A DNA stretch of 64,000 nt. Origin: Flavobacteriaceae bacterium (GTDB taxonomy: Bacteria; Bacteroidota; Bacteroidia; Flavobacteriales; Flavobacteriaceae). The stretch spans positions 45,492 to 109,491 of the forward strand of contig JAHQVM010000003.1 of NCBI GenBank assembly GCA_019634365.1, in the 5' to 3' direction. Position 1 is the first letter of the stretch, and every line of letters starts with the position of its first letter. Both the position numbers and the translations under genes were made by a program. The notes beneath the pieces were generated by a model. The model was not told the DNA's origin and did no database searches. It saw nothing but the letters and a program-made list of their open reading frames with translations. Shown in pieces: positions 9,092-19,535 of this stretch.

Positions 9092-11122
9092 TTACTTATA
9101 CTTTTCGAACCACGCCAGCGTGTGAGCCACTTTCGTGATGAGGTTAGACGGCCGGGCTGCAATACCATGGGAAGCTTCAGGAATTTCCACTAACACCGTT
9201 TCAATTTTCCGCAGTTTGAGAGCGTGGTACAATTGTTTCGCTTCACTAGGTGGCGTTCGCAGATCGTTCATACCCACCATGACCATCGTGGGCGTTTCCA
9301 CATTGCCCACCAATGAGATTGGTGAAAACTTCCAATACCCTTCAAAATTTTCCCAGGGTTGGCCTGGATAGCGACTGTTGGCATAGCCGTAGTAATTATC
9401 TGCCACAAGCGTCTTGCTAATCCAATTCATTACGGGTTTCGCGACCACAGCAGCCTTAAATTCATTGGTTTTTCCAATAATCCAAGCCGTCATTATCCCT
9501 CCAGCACTTCCTCCAGTAACAAATAGATTATCCTTATCTACCACTCCTTTCTTGACCAATTCATGCACCCCATCCATAACATCATTGTAATCCTGTCCTG
9601 GATAATTGTTGTAGAGCAAATTTCCGAATGCCTCACCATAGCTGGTACTTCCCCGTGGGTTCGGATAAAACACCACATACCCTGCAGCAGCATACAACTG
9701 AATTTCCGCAGAAAAATGGGGTCCATAATTAAGGATTGGGCCCCCATGGTTTTCGACCAAAAGAGGGTACTTTTTGTTTTTGTCGTAATTGGGTGGATAA
9801 ACGATCCATCCTTGAATATCCCTATTGTCATAGGTGGATTTGTACCAGATTTCTTCAACCTCACCCATGGTACGGTACGAAATGAGGTCGTCATTCAATC
9901 CTGTTAACACCAGCGGTTCTCTCAGTTTTCGAGAGGTTATGGCTACCTCAGCTGGGCGGTCCGTTCGAGACGAAGTATAGGCGACTCTTCCATCCTTGGC
10001 TACCGTAAAACTTCCGCTTGCATAGGGTCTTCCCAAGGTGGTACCTCCTACGTTGTCAACCAATACACTCACATTGCCTTTCAGATCCAGATACGCTATT
10101 TTCGTCAATCCCAAATCGTTGTATTGAATGTACAAGCCTTTACTATCGGCCGCCCATTTAGCACTGGAAATACTTCTATCCAAGTTACCGGAAACAACCC
10201 GCTTATTGCTCCCATCGACATTCATGACTTGCAACTTGCGCGTTTGATACGCTTGAACTTTATCTTCAAAACCGATATAGGCAATCATGCGGCCATCGGG
10301 GGAAACTTTGGGCGCACCGTCTGGTCCCGAGCGGGAGGTTAATGCATCAATAGTACCCGAATTTACATCTACCGAGTACACTTCACTATTTCTAAAATCA
10401 TATTCCCACTCTTCATTTCGATTCGCCGAAAAGAAAATCTTATCCCCTTTGTTGGTCCAAGAAAGTCCACCCCCATGGTTAAAATCACCCGAGGTTAACT
10501 GCCGTGCTGCTCCTCCTTCTGAAGAAATAGTGAAAATATGCCTGAATCCAGGTTTAAGGTATCCTGCGCCATCGGCTTCATGTTTCAACCGATCGGTAAT
10601 CCTAGGAGATTTCGCCCATTTAGCTCCTTTTGGCTTTCTAGGCATTTTTGCAATAACGGGTGCGCTGGCATTCACTTTCATGGTAAATGCAATCTGGGAT
10701 CCGTCTGGTGACCAAGCTAAACTGGAAGGGCTGTTCTCCAATTGCGTAAGTTTGGCAATAACACCTGTTTCCGTCCAGTACAGATAAATTTCGCTTCCCT
10801 CACTAGAACTGCTAACAAATGCTATGCGATCTCCGCTAGGTGACCATCTTGCTTGACTTTCCCCTGCCTCCCTAGAGGTAAGTTTATGGTGTATACGGCG
10901 ATCGTCTGTACTCAATATCCATAACGACCCCTTACTTCTATCCTTCATGATATCGAATCCCGTTCTTCGATAAACAATGTAATCGCCATTGGGCGAAATT
11001 TGGGGATCACTTGCGTATTCCAGATCGAAAACATCCAGGTATTCAAAATCGGGATGTGAATTCTGTCCGTAAAGGGAAAGCGCCAACAAGGCAATGATTG
11101 CCGAAAGCAGGTATTTTTTCAT
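9092..11122 (-). CDS. S9 family (prolyl oligopeptidase) peptidase
   Basis: WD40-like propeller repeats then alpha/beta hydrolase with 'GGSAGGIMTAWI', 'VGMNDLRTPPSEAKQLYHAL', 'SHGI'. Confidence 0.92.
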   Translation of the reverse strand: MKKYLLSAIIALLALSLYGQNSHPDFEYLDVFDLEYASDPQISPNGDYIVYRRTGFDIMKDRSKGSLWILSTDDRRIHHKLTSREAGESQARWSPSGDRIAFVSSSSEGSEIYLYWTETGVIAKLTQLENSPSSLAWSPDGSQIAFTMKVNASAPVIAKMPRKPKGAKWAKSPRITDRLKHEADGAGYLKPGFRHIFTISSEGGAARQLTSGDFNHGGGLSWTNKGDKIFFSANRNEEWEYDFRNSEVYSVDVNSGTIDALTSRSGPDGAPKVSPDGRMIAYIGFEDKVQAYQTRKLQVMNVDGSNKRVVSGNLDRSISSAKWAADSKGLYIQYNDLGLTKIAYLDLKGNVSVLVDNVGGTTLGRPYASGSFTVAKDGRVAYTSSRTDRPAEVAITSRKLREPLVLTGLNDDLISYRTMGEVEEIWYKSTYDNRDIQGWIVYPPNYDKNKKYPLLVENHGGPILNYGPHFSAEIQLYAAAGYVVFYPNPRGSTSYGEAFGNLLYNNYPGQDYNDVMDGVHELVKKGVVDKDNLFVTGGSAGGIMTAWIIGKTNEFKAAVVAKPVMNWISKTLVADNYYGYANSRYPGQPWENFEGYWKFSPISLVGNVETPTMVMVGMNDLRTPPSEAKQLYHALKLRKIETVLVEIPEASHGIAARPSNLITKVAHTLAWFEKYK

Positions 11123-11278
11123 AAGTTGTTTTTCAGAAAGCTAAAAATACGAATTGAAATCTGAATTACCGGCGTATTGAATTCTCGAATTTTTCTCATG
11201 TTTTTATAAACTATAGGAGACCTTTAACACGACAAGCCCCATTTTGTAGTATTTTTAAATATCCAAAAAAATGAAAAA

Positions 11279-13831
11279 ATGCGCTATAACCTCAAACCCG
11301 TTCATCTATTATGGATTTTCGGGGCAACTTTATCTGTTGTTTTACACTTTTCGGATGATATTATAGAACCCCAGACAAGCTCCAATGATTGGGACGAACT
11401 CAACAAGCAATACCCCGGGGAGTGGTTTTATAACGAACGTGCTTATCCCGATGGAATCATCAATGTACAGGCCATTAAAGAGGCTGAATTGCAAGCCAAG
11501 GAAATCCTTACGAATCGACTGCAACCCGCTGGGAATTGGGAATTGAATGGCCCTTTAAATACAGGAGGTAGAATTACCGATATTGCGTTGTCACCCAATA
11601 ATGACGATGTATTTTATGCCGGTGCAGCTACTGGGGGTATTTTTAAAACGACCGATCGCGGCGTATCCTGGACCGCTGTTTTCGATGAACAAGCAAAACT
11701 TTCTATTGGTGATATAGCCATTGCACCTTCTAATGCAAATACACTCTATGTGGGTACGGGAGAAGCCAACGGAAGTGTAAATACTGGGGCATTTTTTGGT
11801 GATGGTATCTACAAATCCACAGATGCCGGAGCTACTTGGAGCAATGTTGGCCTTCCCGAAAGTAATCATATAGGTCGTATAGTAGTGGACCCCACAGATG
11901 AGGACCGTGTATTTGTTGCAGCGACTGGTAAATTGTATGGATATAATCCAGAACGTGGAATTTATAGAACTACTGATGGCGGTAGCAATTGGGAACAGGT
12001 GCTTCATGTCACCGATTCTACCGCGGCTATCGATGTGGCGATGAACCCATCCAATACCGATATTGTATTTGCAGCTATGTGGGAAAGAACCCGTCAACCT
12101 TGGATACGGGACTATGGCGGAGTTACCTCGGCTATACACCGTACTATGGACGGTGGTAACACCTGGGAGGAATTAGGAGCTGCAAATGGATTACCAGCAC
12201 CAGATGCACAAACAGGGCGCATTGGATTGGCGATCTCGCAATCGGACCCTTCCACCATTTACGCGCGTTATACCACCAACGAAATCACCAATACTTTTAA
12301 TGGTTTGTATAAGTCTACCGACAATGGGGAAAACTGGACCTTGGTAACCCTCACCGAAATCGACTTTGTAGACTCCTTTTTTGGATGGTATTTTGGGAAT
12401 CTTAGGGTGAATCCTACAGATCCTGATCAGGTATATATTTTAGGACAATTGTTATTCAGAACCGACGATAGTGGTGATAATTGGAGTGAGGTGAACGGGA
12501 TGCATGTAGACCACCATGCTATGGAGTTTTCGAATAATGACAGTAACTTTATTCTGGCAGGTAATGATGGCGGACTCTATCGCTCCGAAGATGGCGGAAG
12601 TTCTTGGATAAAATATACCAATCTGCCCATTACACAATTTTACAATATTGAAGTCGATTTCCTCCAACCCGAACGGCTCTATGGAGGAACCCAGGATAAT
12701 AATACCATTAGAACCATCACGGGGGGACAAGATGATTGGAACCCGATTTGGGGAGGCGATGGATTCCATGTAAACGTGGATTATGCAGACAACAATTTTA
12801 TTTATGTAGAATCGCAATTCGGAAATCTAGGGCGTTCCATTAACGGAGGCAATACGTTTGTGAGTGCGTTGGATGGAATAGATCCAGGGGATCGGAATAA
12901 TTGGAATACCCCTGTGATAATTTCACCTTTCGACAATGAGAGGGTCTATTATGGTACGAACCGGCTCTATAGTTCTAACCGAGCTGTTTTCTGGACCGCC
13001 ATTAGCCCAGACCTTACCGACGGTCCTCATCCCAGTGGCGCTACAAGTTATGGAACCCTTACTGCCATTGGAGCCTCACACTTAAATCTGAACACCATTT
13101 ATACGGGGAGCGATGACGGAAATGTAAACGTAACCTTTGATGGCGGAACCACATGGACCAATATTAGTGCCGGTCTCCCAGATCGTTACATTACTTCCAT
13201 TGCTGTTTCCCCTTCTGATGATTTAACGGCTTATGTAGCACTATCGGGGTATCAGTTATTGGATTATGACCCACATATTTTTAAGACCACAGATGGTGGG
13301 CAGAATTGGACTGCTGTTTCTGGAAATCTGCCCGACATCCCCGTGAACGATATCCTTATTAACAGTACAGAAACGACCCTTTTCGCTGCGACCGATCTCA
13401 ATGTATGGTATTCTGAAGACGACGGTACCACTTGGACCATTTTAGGTGATAATTTACCGCTGACACTAACGAGAGACTTGAAATTACACGAACCTACCAA
13501 CACTTTGTATGCTGGAACCTACGGAAGATCCATCCATAGTTTTGATCTTTCCCAAGTATTGGATACTGAAGATTATGTCGCTGCCCAAAATTCGGTAATA
13601 GTGTATCCTGTGCCATCATCTGGAGAAATCAATATTCAGCATGCGCTCTCGGAATTCGGATCCATCAACCTTTTCGATGTAATGGGAAGAAATGTGAAGG
13701 CATTGTACCAGGGAGATCTTTCACTTTCTAATGACGCTTCTTTCTCCATTGGCGAATTACCTGCCGGAGTATATTTTGTTCAAATTCGGTCTGGCAATCA
13801 AAAAATAGCAAGGAAAATCGTAAAGCGATAA
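11279..13831 (+). CDS. Sortilin/BNR-repeat beta-propeller protein with T9SS type A sorting domain
   Basis: Repeated 'YKSTDAGATWSNVG', 'YRTTDGGSNWEQV', 'FKTTDGGQNWTAVS' BNR/Asp-box repeats; C-term 'VYPVPSSGEINIQ...GVYFVQIRSGNQKIARKIVKR'. Confidence 0.9.
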   Translation: MRYNLKPVHLLWIFGATLSVVLHFSDDIIEPQTSSNDWDELNKQYPGEWFYNERAYPDGIINVQAIKEAELQAKEILTNRLQPAGNWELNGPLNTGGRITDIALSPNNDDVFYAGAATGGIFKTTDRGVSWTAVFDEQAKLSIGDIAIAPSNANTLYVGTGEANGSVNTGAFFGDGIYKSTDAGATWSNVGLPESNHIGRIVVDPTDEDRVFVAATGKLYGYNPERGIYRTTDGGSNWEQVLHVTDSTAAIDVAMNPSNTDIVFAAMWERTRQPWIRDYGGVTSAIHRTMDGGNTWEELGAANGLPAPDAQTGRIGLAISQSDPSTIYARYTTNEITNTFNGLYKSTDNGENWTLVTLTEIDFVDSFFGWYFGNLRVNPTDPDQVYILGQLLFRTDDSGDNWSEVNGMHVDHHAMEFSNNDSNFILAGNDGGLYRSEDGGSSWIKYTNLPITQFYNIEVDFLQPERLYGGTQDNNTIRTITGGQDDWNPIWGGDGFHVNVDYADNNFIYVESQFGNLGRSINGGNTFVSALDGIDPGDRNNWNTPVIISPFDNERVYYGTNRLYSSNRAVFWTAISPDLTDGPHPSGATSYGTLTAIGASHLNLNTIYTGSDDGNVNVTFDGGTTWTNISAGLPDRYITSIAVSPSDDLTAYVALSGYQLLDYDPHIFKTTDGGQNWTAVSGNLPDIPVNDILINSTETTLFAATDLNVWYSEDDGTTWTILGDNLPLTLTRDLKLHEPTNTLYAGTYGRSIHSFDLSQVLDTEDYVAAQNSVIVYPVPSSGEINIQHALSEFGSINLFDVMGRNVKALYQGDLSLSNDASFSIGELPAGVYFVQIRSGNQKIARKIVKR

Positions 13832-14545
13832 ATGAATATGAGTGCTGCCTTGGAATCTTTCCGAAAGGAAGGATATGCCATATTGCCTAATTTCTTTTCG
13901 GAAATTGAACTAGAAGAAATAGCTTCCTGTTTGGAGGTATACGGAGAGGATCGTTTCGATGAAAACTCCCAACACCTTTTCGCCATCCGACAACTTCTCA
14001 GCCGAATACCCAAACTAAAGACTCACTTATTCAATTCCAACTTGAAAGGATTGCTAAGTACCTATTACGATAAGTTGCCCGTTCTAACAAAAGCCATTTA
14101 TTTCGATAAACCCAGTGCTTCCAATTGGTTTGTGGCATATCATCAGGACCTTAGCATTTCGGTCAAGGATAAATTTGATATCAAAGGATACAAAAATTGG
14201 ACGCATAAGAAAAGCCAATATGGCGTTCAACCTCCATTGGACATATTGGAAAACATATTGACCATTCGCATACACTTGGACGATACTACAAAAGGAAACG
14301 GAGCACTTAAAGTTATTCCCAAATCGCATGGCAAGGGAGTGATGAGAAATGAAAATTTAGGTATAACTCAAGAAAATGAAGTAATTTGCAATGTATCAAG
14401 GGGAGGCATCATGCTCATGAGTCCTTTGACCATGCACGCCTCTCATAGAACCACAAACGGTAAGCGCCGACGAGTTATTCATTTGGAGTTTAGCACTCAA
14501 CAACTTCAATCACCATTAGAATGGCTGGAGGCGAAAGCCGTCTAA
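13832..14545 (+). CDS. Phytanoyl-CoA dioxygenase family protein
   Basis: YHQD and 'MSPLTMHASHRTT' Fe/2OG motifs; starts on the base after the upstream stop codon. Confidence 0.82.
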   Translation: MNMSAALESFRKEGYAILPNFFSEIELEEIASCLEVYGEDRFDENSQHLFAIRQLLSRIPKLKTHLFNSNLKGLLSTYYDKLPVLTKAIYFDKPSASNWFVAYHQDLSISVKDKFDIKGYKNWTHKKSQYGVQPPLDILENILTIRIHLDDTTKGNGALKVIPKSHGKGVMRNENLGITQENEVICNVSRGGIMLMSPLTMHASHRTTNGKRRRVIHLEFSTQQLQSPLEWLEAKAV

Positions 14546-14555
14546 CAGCCAATAC

Positions 14556-15173
14556 GTGAAGAAAAAAATCGATCTTGAAACTTGGTCGAGAAAGGATCAT
14601 TTCCAATTCTTTTCTCAGTTCGAAGAACCCTACCACAGCATAACTGTGGAGGTAGACTGCACCCGAACCTATCATGAAAGTAAGGAAAAAGGGTATTCTC
14701 TTTTCTTGTCCTATTTGCATAAGTCGTTAATCGCCGCCAATGCTGTTCCAGCATTCCGACTCCGAATTTTAGATGGAGAGGTCTATGAATTCGATACTAT
14801 TAATGCCTCTCCAACCATTCCTAGGCCCGATGGCACCTTCGGCTTTTCGTATATTGATTTTCATCCCGACTTTTCCATTTTTCAGGAACGTGCCAAAGAA
14901 GTCATTGTGAAAGTTGAAAAGAGCACTGGATTAGATCCTGCTACTTCGGGGCAGAACGTGATCCATTACTCTTCCCTACCGTGGTTAAAGTTCACGTCTC
15001 TATCGCATGCCCGGAGCTACAGTTTTCCCGATAGTTGCCCTAAAATTTCTTTCGGAAAGATGACCGAATTAAATGGAAAAAGGGTCATGCCTATGTCTGT
15101 CCATGCTCACCACGGACTGGTTGATGGTCGCCATGTAGGCGAATACGTTAAAATCTTAGAAGAAATCCTATAG
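14556..15173 (+). CDS. Chloramphenicol acetyltransferase-family (CAT-like) acyltransferase
   Basis: 'SVHAHHGLVDGRHVGEY' HHxxxDG active-site motif; overall CAT fold length. Confidence 0.85.
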   Translation: MKKKIDLETWSRKDHFQFFSQFEEPYHSITVEVDCTRTYHESKEKGYSLFLSYLHKSLIAANAVPAFRLRILDGEVYEFDTINASPTIPRPDGTFGFSYIDFHPDFSIFQERAKEVIVKVEKSTGLDPATSGQNVIHYSSLPWLKFTSLSHARSYSFPDSCPKISFGKMTELNGKRVMPMSVHAHHGLVDGRHVGEYVKILEEIL

Positions 15174-15860
15174 TATTTGAAGCATTTCCGAAGCTTCCTT
15201 AAGTTCCTTAAAGTTAGGATGTTCCACCGGATCTTTCACCCGCTCATGTTCCCAAGTGGTATGAAATGGAATGTGAAATGCATGTCCTCCGATCTCTAAA
15301 ACGGGCAATATATCACTCTTCACACTATTCCCCACCATAAGAAACTCCCCCGGGAAAATATCCAAGTGATTAACCAATTTTTGATAATGCTTGGGCTGTT
15401 TATCACTCACAATTTCAATATGATGGAAATAGGGCTCCAATCCCGATTTTATCAACTTGCGTTCTTGGTCCAACAAATCACCTTTGGTAGCCATCACCAA
15501 ACGATACTTGGTAGACAGGTATTTCAAAGTTTCGTCAATTCCATCGATCAATTCAATGGGAGCTTCCAACATTCCTTTTCCGATATTAATAATTTCAGAA
15601 ATGGTAGTATTGGAAACCTTCCCTTTAGAAAATTGAATGGCAGCTTCAATAAGGGAAAGGGTAAAAGGTTTAATGCCATATCCATACATGGGAAGATTCT
15701 TCATTTCCATCTCGAAAAGGCGTTCATTGCACTCATCTTCGGGCATGAAATCTTTCATGAGCTTACAAAACTCCAATTCGGCATCCCGGAACAGGGTCTC
15801 ATTCACCCAAAGGGTATCGTCGGCATCGAAGGCTATTGCTTTTATATTGGCAAAGGACAT
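15168..15860 (-). CDS. HAD family hydrolase
   Basis: AFDADDTLW, 'LVMATKGD', 'MVGNSVKSDILPVLEIG' HAD motifs. Confidence 0.9.
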   Translation of the reverse strand: MSFANIKAIAFDADDTLWVNETLFRDAELEFCKLMKDFMPEDECNERLFEMEMKNLPMYGYGIKPFTLSLIEAAIQFSKGKVSNTTISEIINIGKGMLEAPIELIDGIDETLKYLSTKYRLVMATKGDLLDQERKLIKSGLEPYFHHIEIVSDKQPKHYQKLVNHLDIFPGEFLMVGNSVKSDILPVLEIGGHAFHIPFHTTWEHERVKDPVEHPNFKELKEASEMLQIL

Positions 15861-17551
15861 TAGCGGATCAGCTTCTTGTATTTAATTCGTTTCGGTAGAA
15901 GATCACCGCCTAAACGCTTCTTCTTGTTTTCTTCGTAATCGCTAAAGCCTCCTTCGAAGAAATATACCTGGCTGTCTCCCTCGAAAGCCAATATGTGTGT
16001 ACAAATTCGATCTAAAAACCAGCGATCGTGACTAATCACCACCGCACAGCCCGCAAAGTTTTCCAGACCTTCCTCCAAAGCACGCAACGTATTTACGTCC
16101 AAATCGTTGGTAGGCTCATCCAATAACAACACGTTTCCTTCTTCCTTTAAGGTCATGGCCAAATGCAAGCGGTTGCGTTCACCCCCGGAAAGCATAGAAA
16201 CTTTTTTGTTCTGTTCGCTACCACTAAAATTGAATCTACTTAAATAGGCTCTAGAGTTGATTTGTCGTCCTCCCATCATCACCAATTCCTGCCCATCACT
16301 AAAATTCTCCCAAATCGTCTTATTGGAGTCAATATTTGAGTGCGACTGATCTACATAAGCCAATTTGGCCGTCTCCCCTACTTCGAAGGAACCTTTATCG
16401 GGTTCTAATTCGTCCATGATCATTTTGAAAATGGTGGTCTTCCCTGCTCCATTGGGGCCTATAATCCCCACAATTCCAGCCTGTGGTAGATTAAAATTGA
16501 GATCTTCATACAACAGTTTTTCACCAAAAGCTTTGGATACGCCTTTGGCCTCAATCACATTGGTACCCAGTCTGGGGCCATTAGGAATGTATATTTCGAG
16601 CTTCTCATCCAATTTCTTTTGGTCTTGGCTCATCAGTTTTTCATAATTCTGCAAACGGGCCTTTTGTTTGGTCTGTCTCCCTTTAGGGGCCATCCGTACC
16701 CATTCCAATTCGCGCTCCAAAGTTTTTTGGCGCTTGCTGGCTTGCTTTTGTTCTTGAGCCAGGCGCTTGGATTTTTGATCCAACCAAGAAGAGTAATTTC
16801 CTTTCCATGGAATTCCTTCCCCACGGTCCAATTCCAGGATCCATCCCGCCACATTGTCCAGAAAATACCGGTCGTGCGTTACAGCAATTACGGTTCCTTT
16901 ATACTGGGCAAGGTGATGTTCCAACCAATGTACACTCTCCGCATCCAAGTGGTTGGTAGGCTCGTCGAGCAAGAGTACATCAGGCTCCTGAAGCAACAAT
17001 CTACATAGCGCTACCCTTCTTCGTTCCCCTCCGGATAATACTTTAATTGGGGTATCACCTTCTGGAGTGCGAAGGGCATCCATGGCAATCTCGAGTTTGG
17101 TATCCAATTCCCAAGCATTGGTCGCGTCTATCTTGTCCTGAAGCTTGGCTTGTTTGTCCATGAGCTCCTGCATCTTGTCTGCATCTTCATAGACCTCCGG
17201 CAGCCCGAACATATCATTTATTTTATTGTATTCATCCAAAACATCCACCACCTCTTGAACGCCTTCCTTAACGATATCGATCACCGTTTTGTCTTCATCC
17301 AATTGCGGTTCCTGTTCCAAATACCCTACTGTATAGCCCGGAGAAAAAACCACATCGCCTTGGTAGTTCTTATCAACACCGGCAATGATTTTCAATAAGG
17401 TGGATTTACCACTCCCGTTAAGTCCCAAAATTCCAATTTTGGCACCATAGAAAAAACTGAGGTAAATATTTTTAAGTACAGGTGTCTGGGCATTTTGAAA
17501 GGTTTTGGTAACCCCAGACATGGAAAAGATGACTTTTTTATCGTCGGACAT
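15860..17551 (-). CDS. ettA: Energy-dependent translational throttle protein EttA (ABC-F)
   Basis: Two ABC cassettes (GLNGSGKSTLLK, LSGGERRRVALCRLLLQEPDVLLLDEPTNHLD; GPNGAGKTTIFK); 'MSDDKKVIFSMSGVTKTF'. Confidence 0.93.
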   Translation of the reverse strand: MSDDKKVIFSMSGVTKTFQNAQTPVLKNIYLSFFYGAKIGILGLNGSGKSTLLKIIAGVDKNYQGDVVFSPGYTVGYLEQEPQLDEDKTVIDIVKEGVQEVVDVLDEYNKINDMFGLPEVYEDADKMQELMDKQAKLQDKIDATNAWELDTKLEIAMDALRTPEGDTPIKVLSGGERRRVALCRLLLQEPDVLLLDEPTNHLDAESVHWLEHHLAQYKGTVIAVTHDRYFLDNVAGWILELDRGEGIPWKGNYSSWLDQKSKRLAQEQKQASKRQKTLERELEWVRMAPKGRQTKQKARLQNYEKLMSQDQKKLDEKLEIYIPNGPRLGTNVIEAKGVSKAFGEKLLYEDLNFNLPQAGIVGIIGPNGAGKTTIFKMIMDELEPDKGSFEVGETAKLAYVDQSHSNIDSNKTIWENFSDGQELVMMGGRQINSRAYLSRFNFSGSEQNKKVSMLSGGERNRLHLAMTLKEEGNVLLLDEPTNDLDVNTLRALEEGLENFAGCAVVISHDRWFLDRICTHILAFEGDSQVYFFEGGFSDYEENKKKRLGGDLLPKRIKYKKLIR

Positions 17552-17579
17552 AGTTATAAAAGTTTTGGTTAGTGGTAGA

Positions 17580-17759
17580 TCAAACGCGGCCTTTCAATGC
17601 ATTAAATACCCAGGCAATGGCGAAAAAACCAAATCCCACAGCGGCAAAGCCCCATCCTGCAACATCATCGTATTTAAAAGCTCCCAACGCAATAAGCGCA
17701 CAGCCCACTACGATCATAATAAAAGTGGCCCAAGCTAGGACCGTATTCTTGTTCATCAT
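17580..17759 (-). CDS. CAL67264 family small membrane protein (59 aa), absent from the ORF track
   Basis: My translation: MMNKNTVLAWATFIMIVVGCALIALGAFKYDDVAGWGFAAVGFGFFAIAWVFNALKGRV*; 28 nt upstream of ettA. Confidence 0.85.
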   Translation of the reverse strand: MMNKNTVLAWATFIMIVVGCALIALGAFKYDDVAGWGFAAVGFGFFAIAWVFNALKGRV

Positions 17760-17897
17760 ACATATAAATTTTTGGGGTTAATTCAGAATTACCGGAATAA
17801 TTCCGTTTTTCTCCCTAAGGCAAATATCGTTAATTAATCCTTTATTTAGGAAGACAAAGTCTCCCACTTTCGTATTTTTGGGGAAACAATGCATGCA

Positions 17898-19526
17898 ATG
17901 GATATTAACTTCAATAAAAACGAAGATCACAATAAACTCTTACGCTCCGATTTACGAAGAAAATTAGCCAAAATCAAACAAGGTGGAGGACCCAAAAGAA
18001 TTGAAAAACATCACGCCAAAGGCAAAATGACCGCCCGCGAACGGATCGATTATTTGTTGGATGAAAAGAAACCTTCGATTGAAATAGGTGCTTTTGCAGG
18101 GGACGGCATGTATGAAGAACACGGGGGATGCCCGAGTGGTGGCGTTGTAGTGAAAATTGGATATGTCCAGGGCAAACAATGCATTGTAGTCGCCAATGAT
18201 GCCACGGTTAAGGCCGGGGCTTGGTTTCCCATTACAGGAAAGAAAAACCTAAGGGCTCAAGAAATTTCCATCGAAAATAAACTTCCTATCATTTACCTGG
18301 TAGATAGTGCCGGAGTCTACCTTCCCATGCAGGATGAGATTTTTCCTGACAAAGAGCACTTCGGAAGAATATTTAGGAACAATGCCGTGATGAGCAGTAT
18401 GGGAATTACCCAGATATCGGCAGTTATGGGAAGCTGTGTCGCCGGTGGGGCCTATCTGCCCATCATGAGTGATGAAGCCCTCATCGTGGATAAAACCGGA
18501 AGTATTTTCTTGGCCGGAAGCTATTTGGTAAAAGCTGCCATTGGTGAAACCATCGACAATGAAACTTTGGGAGGTGCCACAACGCACTGTGAGATTAGTG
18601 GTGTCACCGACTATAAGGCAAAGGATGATAAAGATGCATTGGATACCATTAAGAACATCATTTCCAAAATAGGGGATTATGACAAAGCGGGATTCAACCG
18701 TATTGAAGCTGAAAAACCCGCCGATGATCCAGAGGAAATTTTTGGAATCCTTCCGAAATCGAGAGCCGATCAATACGATATGCGTGAAATTATAAAGCGA
18801 CTGGTCGATGGAGGAAAATTCGATGAATATAAGGAAGGTTATGGAAAGACGATCCTAACGGGCTATGCCCGTATCGATGGTTGGGCTGTAGGTATCGTTG
18901 CCAATCAACGAACCTTGGTGAAGACCAAAAAAGGGGAAATGCAATTTGGAGGTGTAATCTATAGCGACAGTGCCGATAAGGCGACCCGATTTATCGCAAA
19001 TTGCAATCAGAAAAAGATCCCGCTAGTGTTTCTACAGGATGTTACCGGATTCATGGTGGGGAGCAAGAGTGAACATGGTGGTATTATTAAAGATGGCGCC
19101 AAAATGGTGAATGCTGTAAGTAATAGTGTGGTTCCTAAATTCACCATAGTCATCGGAAATTCTTACGGTGCCGGGAATTATGCCATGTGTGGTAAAGCCT
19201 ATGATCCCAGACTCATTGCAGCTTGGCCTAGTGCAGAACTGGCGGTAATGAGCGGTAACAGTGCTGCCAAAGTATTGTTGCAGATTGAAACGGCTTCTTT
19301 AAAGAAAGAAGGTAAGGAGATTACCCCCGAGGTAGAAAAAGAACTGTACGATAAGATTAAGGCTCGTTATGACAAACAGATCTCACCCTATTACGCCGCT
19401 GCTCGAATTTGGACGGATGCCGTTATAGATCCTATGGATACCCGCACTTGGATTTCAATGGGGATCGAAGCTGCGGATCATGCACCCATAGAAAAACCCT
19501 TTAATTTGGGGGTGATTCAAGTATAG
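17898..19526 (+). CDS. Acyl-CoA carboxylase beta (carboxyltransferase) subunit
   Basis: 'GGCPSGGVVVKIGYVQGKQCIVVANDATVKAGAWFP', 'GSCVAGGAYLPIMSDEALIV', 'IGNSYGAGNYAMCGKAYDPR'; start 17898 preferred over 17889 because TATTTTTG ends at 17880. Confidence 0.9.
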   Translation: MDINFNKNEDHNKLLRSDLRRKLAKIKQGGGPKRIEKHHAKGKMTARERIDYLLDEKKPSIEIGAFAGDGMYEEHGGCPSGGVVVKIGYVQGKQCIVVANDATVKAGAWFPITGKKNLRAQEISIENKLPIIYLVDSAGVYLPMQDEIFPDKEHFGRIFRNNAVMSSMGITQISAVMGSCVAGGAYLPIMSDEALIVDKTGSIFLAGSYLVKAAIGETIDNETLGGATTHCEISGVTDYKAKDDKDALDTIKNIISKIGDYDKAGFNRIEAEKPADDPEEIFGILPKSRADQYDMREIIKRLVDGGKFDEYKEGYGKTILTGYARIDGWAVGIVANQRTLVKTKKGEMQFGGVIYSDSADKATRFIANCNQKKIPLVFLQDVTGFMVGSKSEHGGIIKDGAKMVNAVSNSVVPKFTIVIGNSYGAGNYAMCGKAYDPRLIAAWPSAELAVMSGNSAAKVLLQIETASLKKEGKEITPEVEKELYDKIKARYDKQISPYYAAARIWTDAVIDPMDTRTWISMGIEAADHAPIEKPFNLGVIQV

Positions 19527-19535
19527 TGTATAAGT

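Noticed and set aside
10287-10787. 166-aa plus ORF inside S9 peptidase
   Set aside because: Antisense artefact over a well-supported peptidase CDS
11591-12139. 182-aa minus ORF inside the BNR-repeat gene
   Set aside because: Antisense to a clear repeat protein with T9SS sorting domain; no recognisable motifs
11600-13450. Regular repeats that could suggest a tandem DNA repeat or CRISPR
   Set aside because: They are diverged BNR/Asp-box protein repeats (TDGGxTW) with irregular spacing, no identical direct repeats or spacers
14556-15173. CAT-like gene as antibiotic resistance determinant
   Set aside because: CAT-fold acetyltransferase in chromosomal operon context with no mobile element; resistance cannot be inferred
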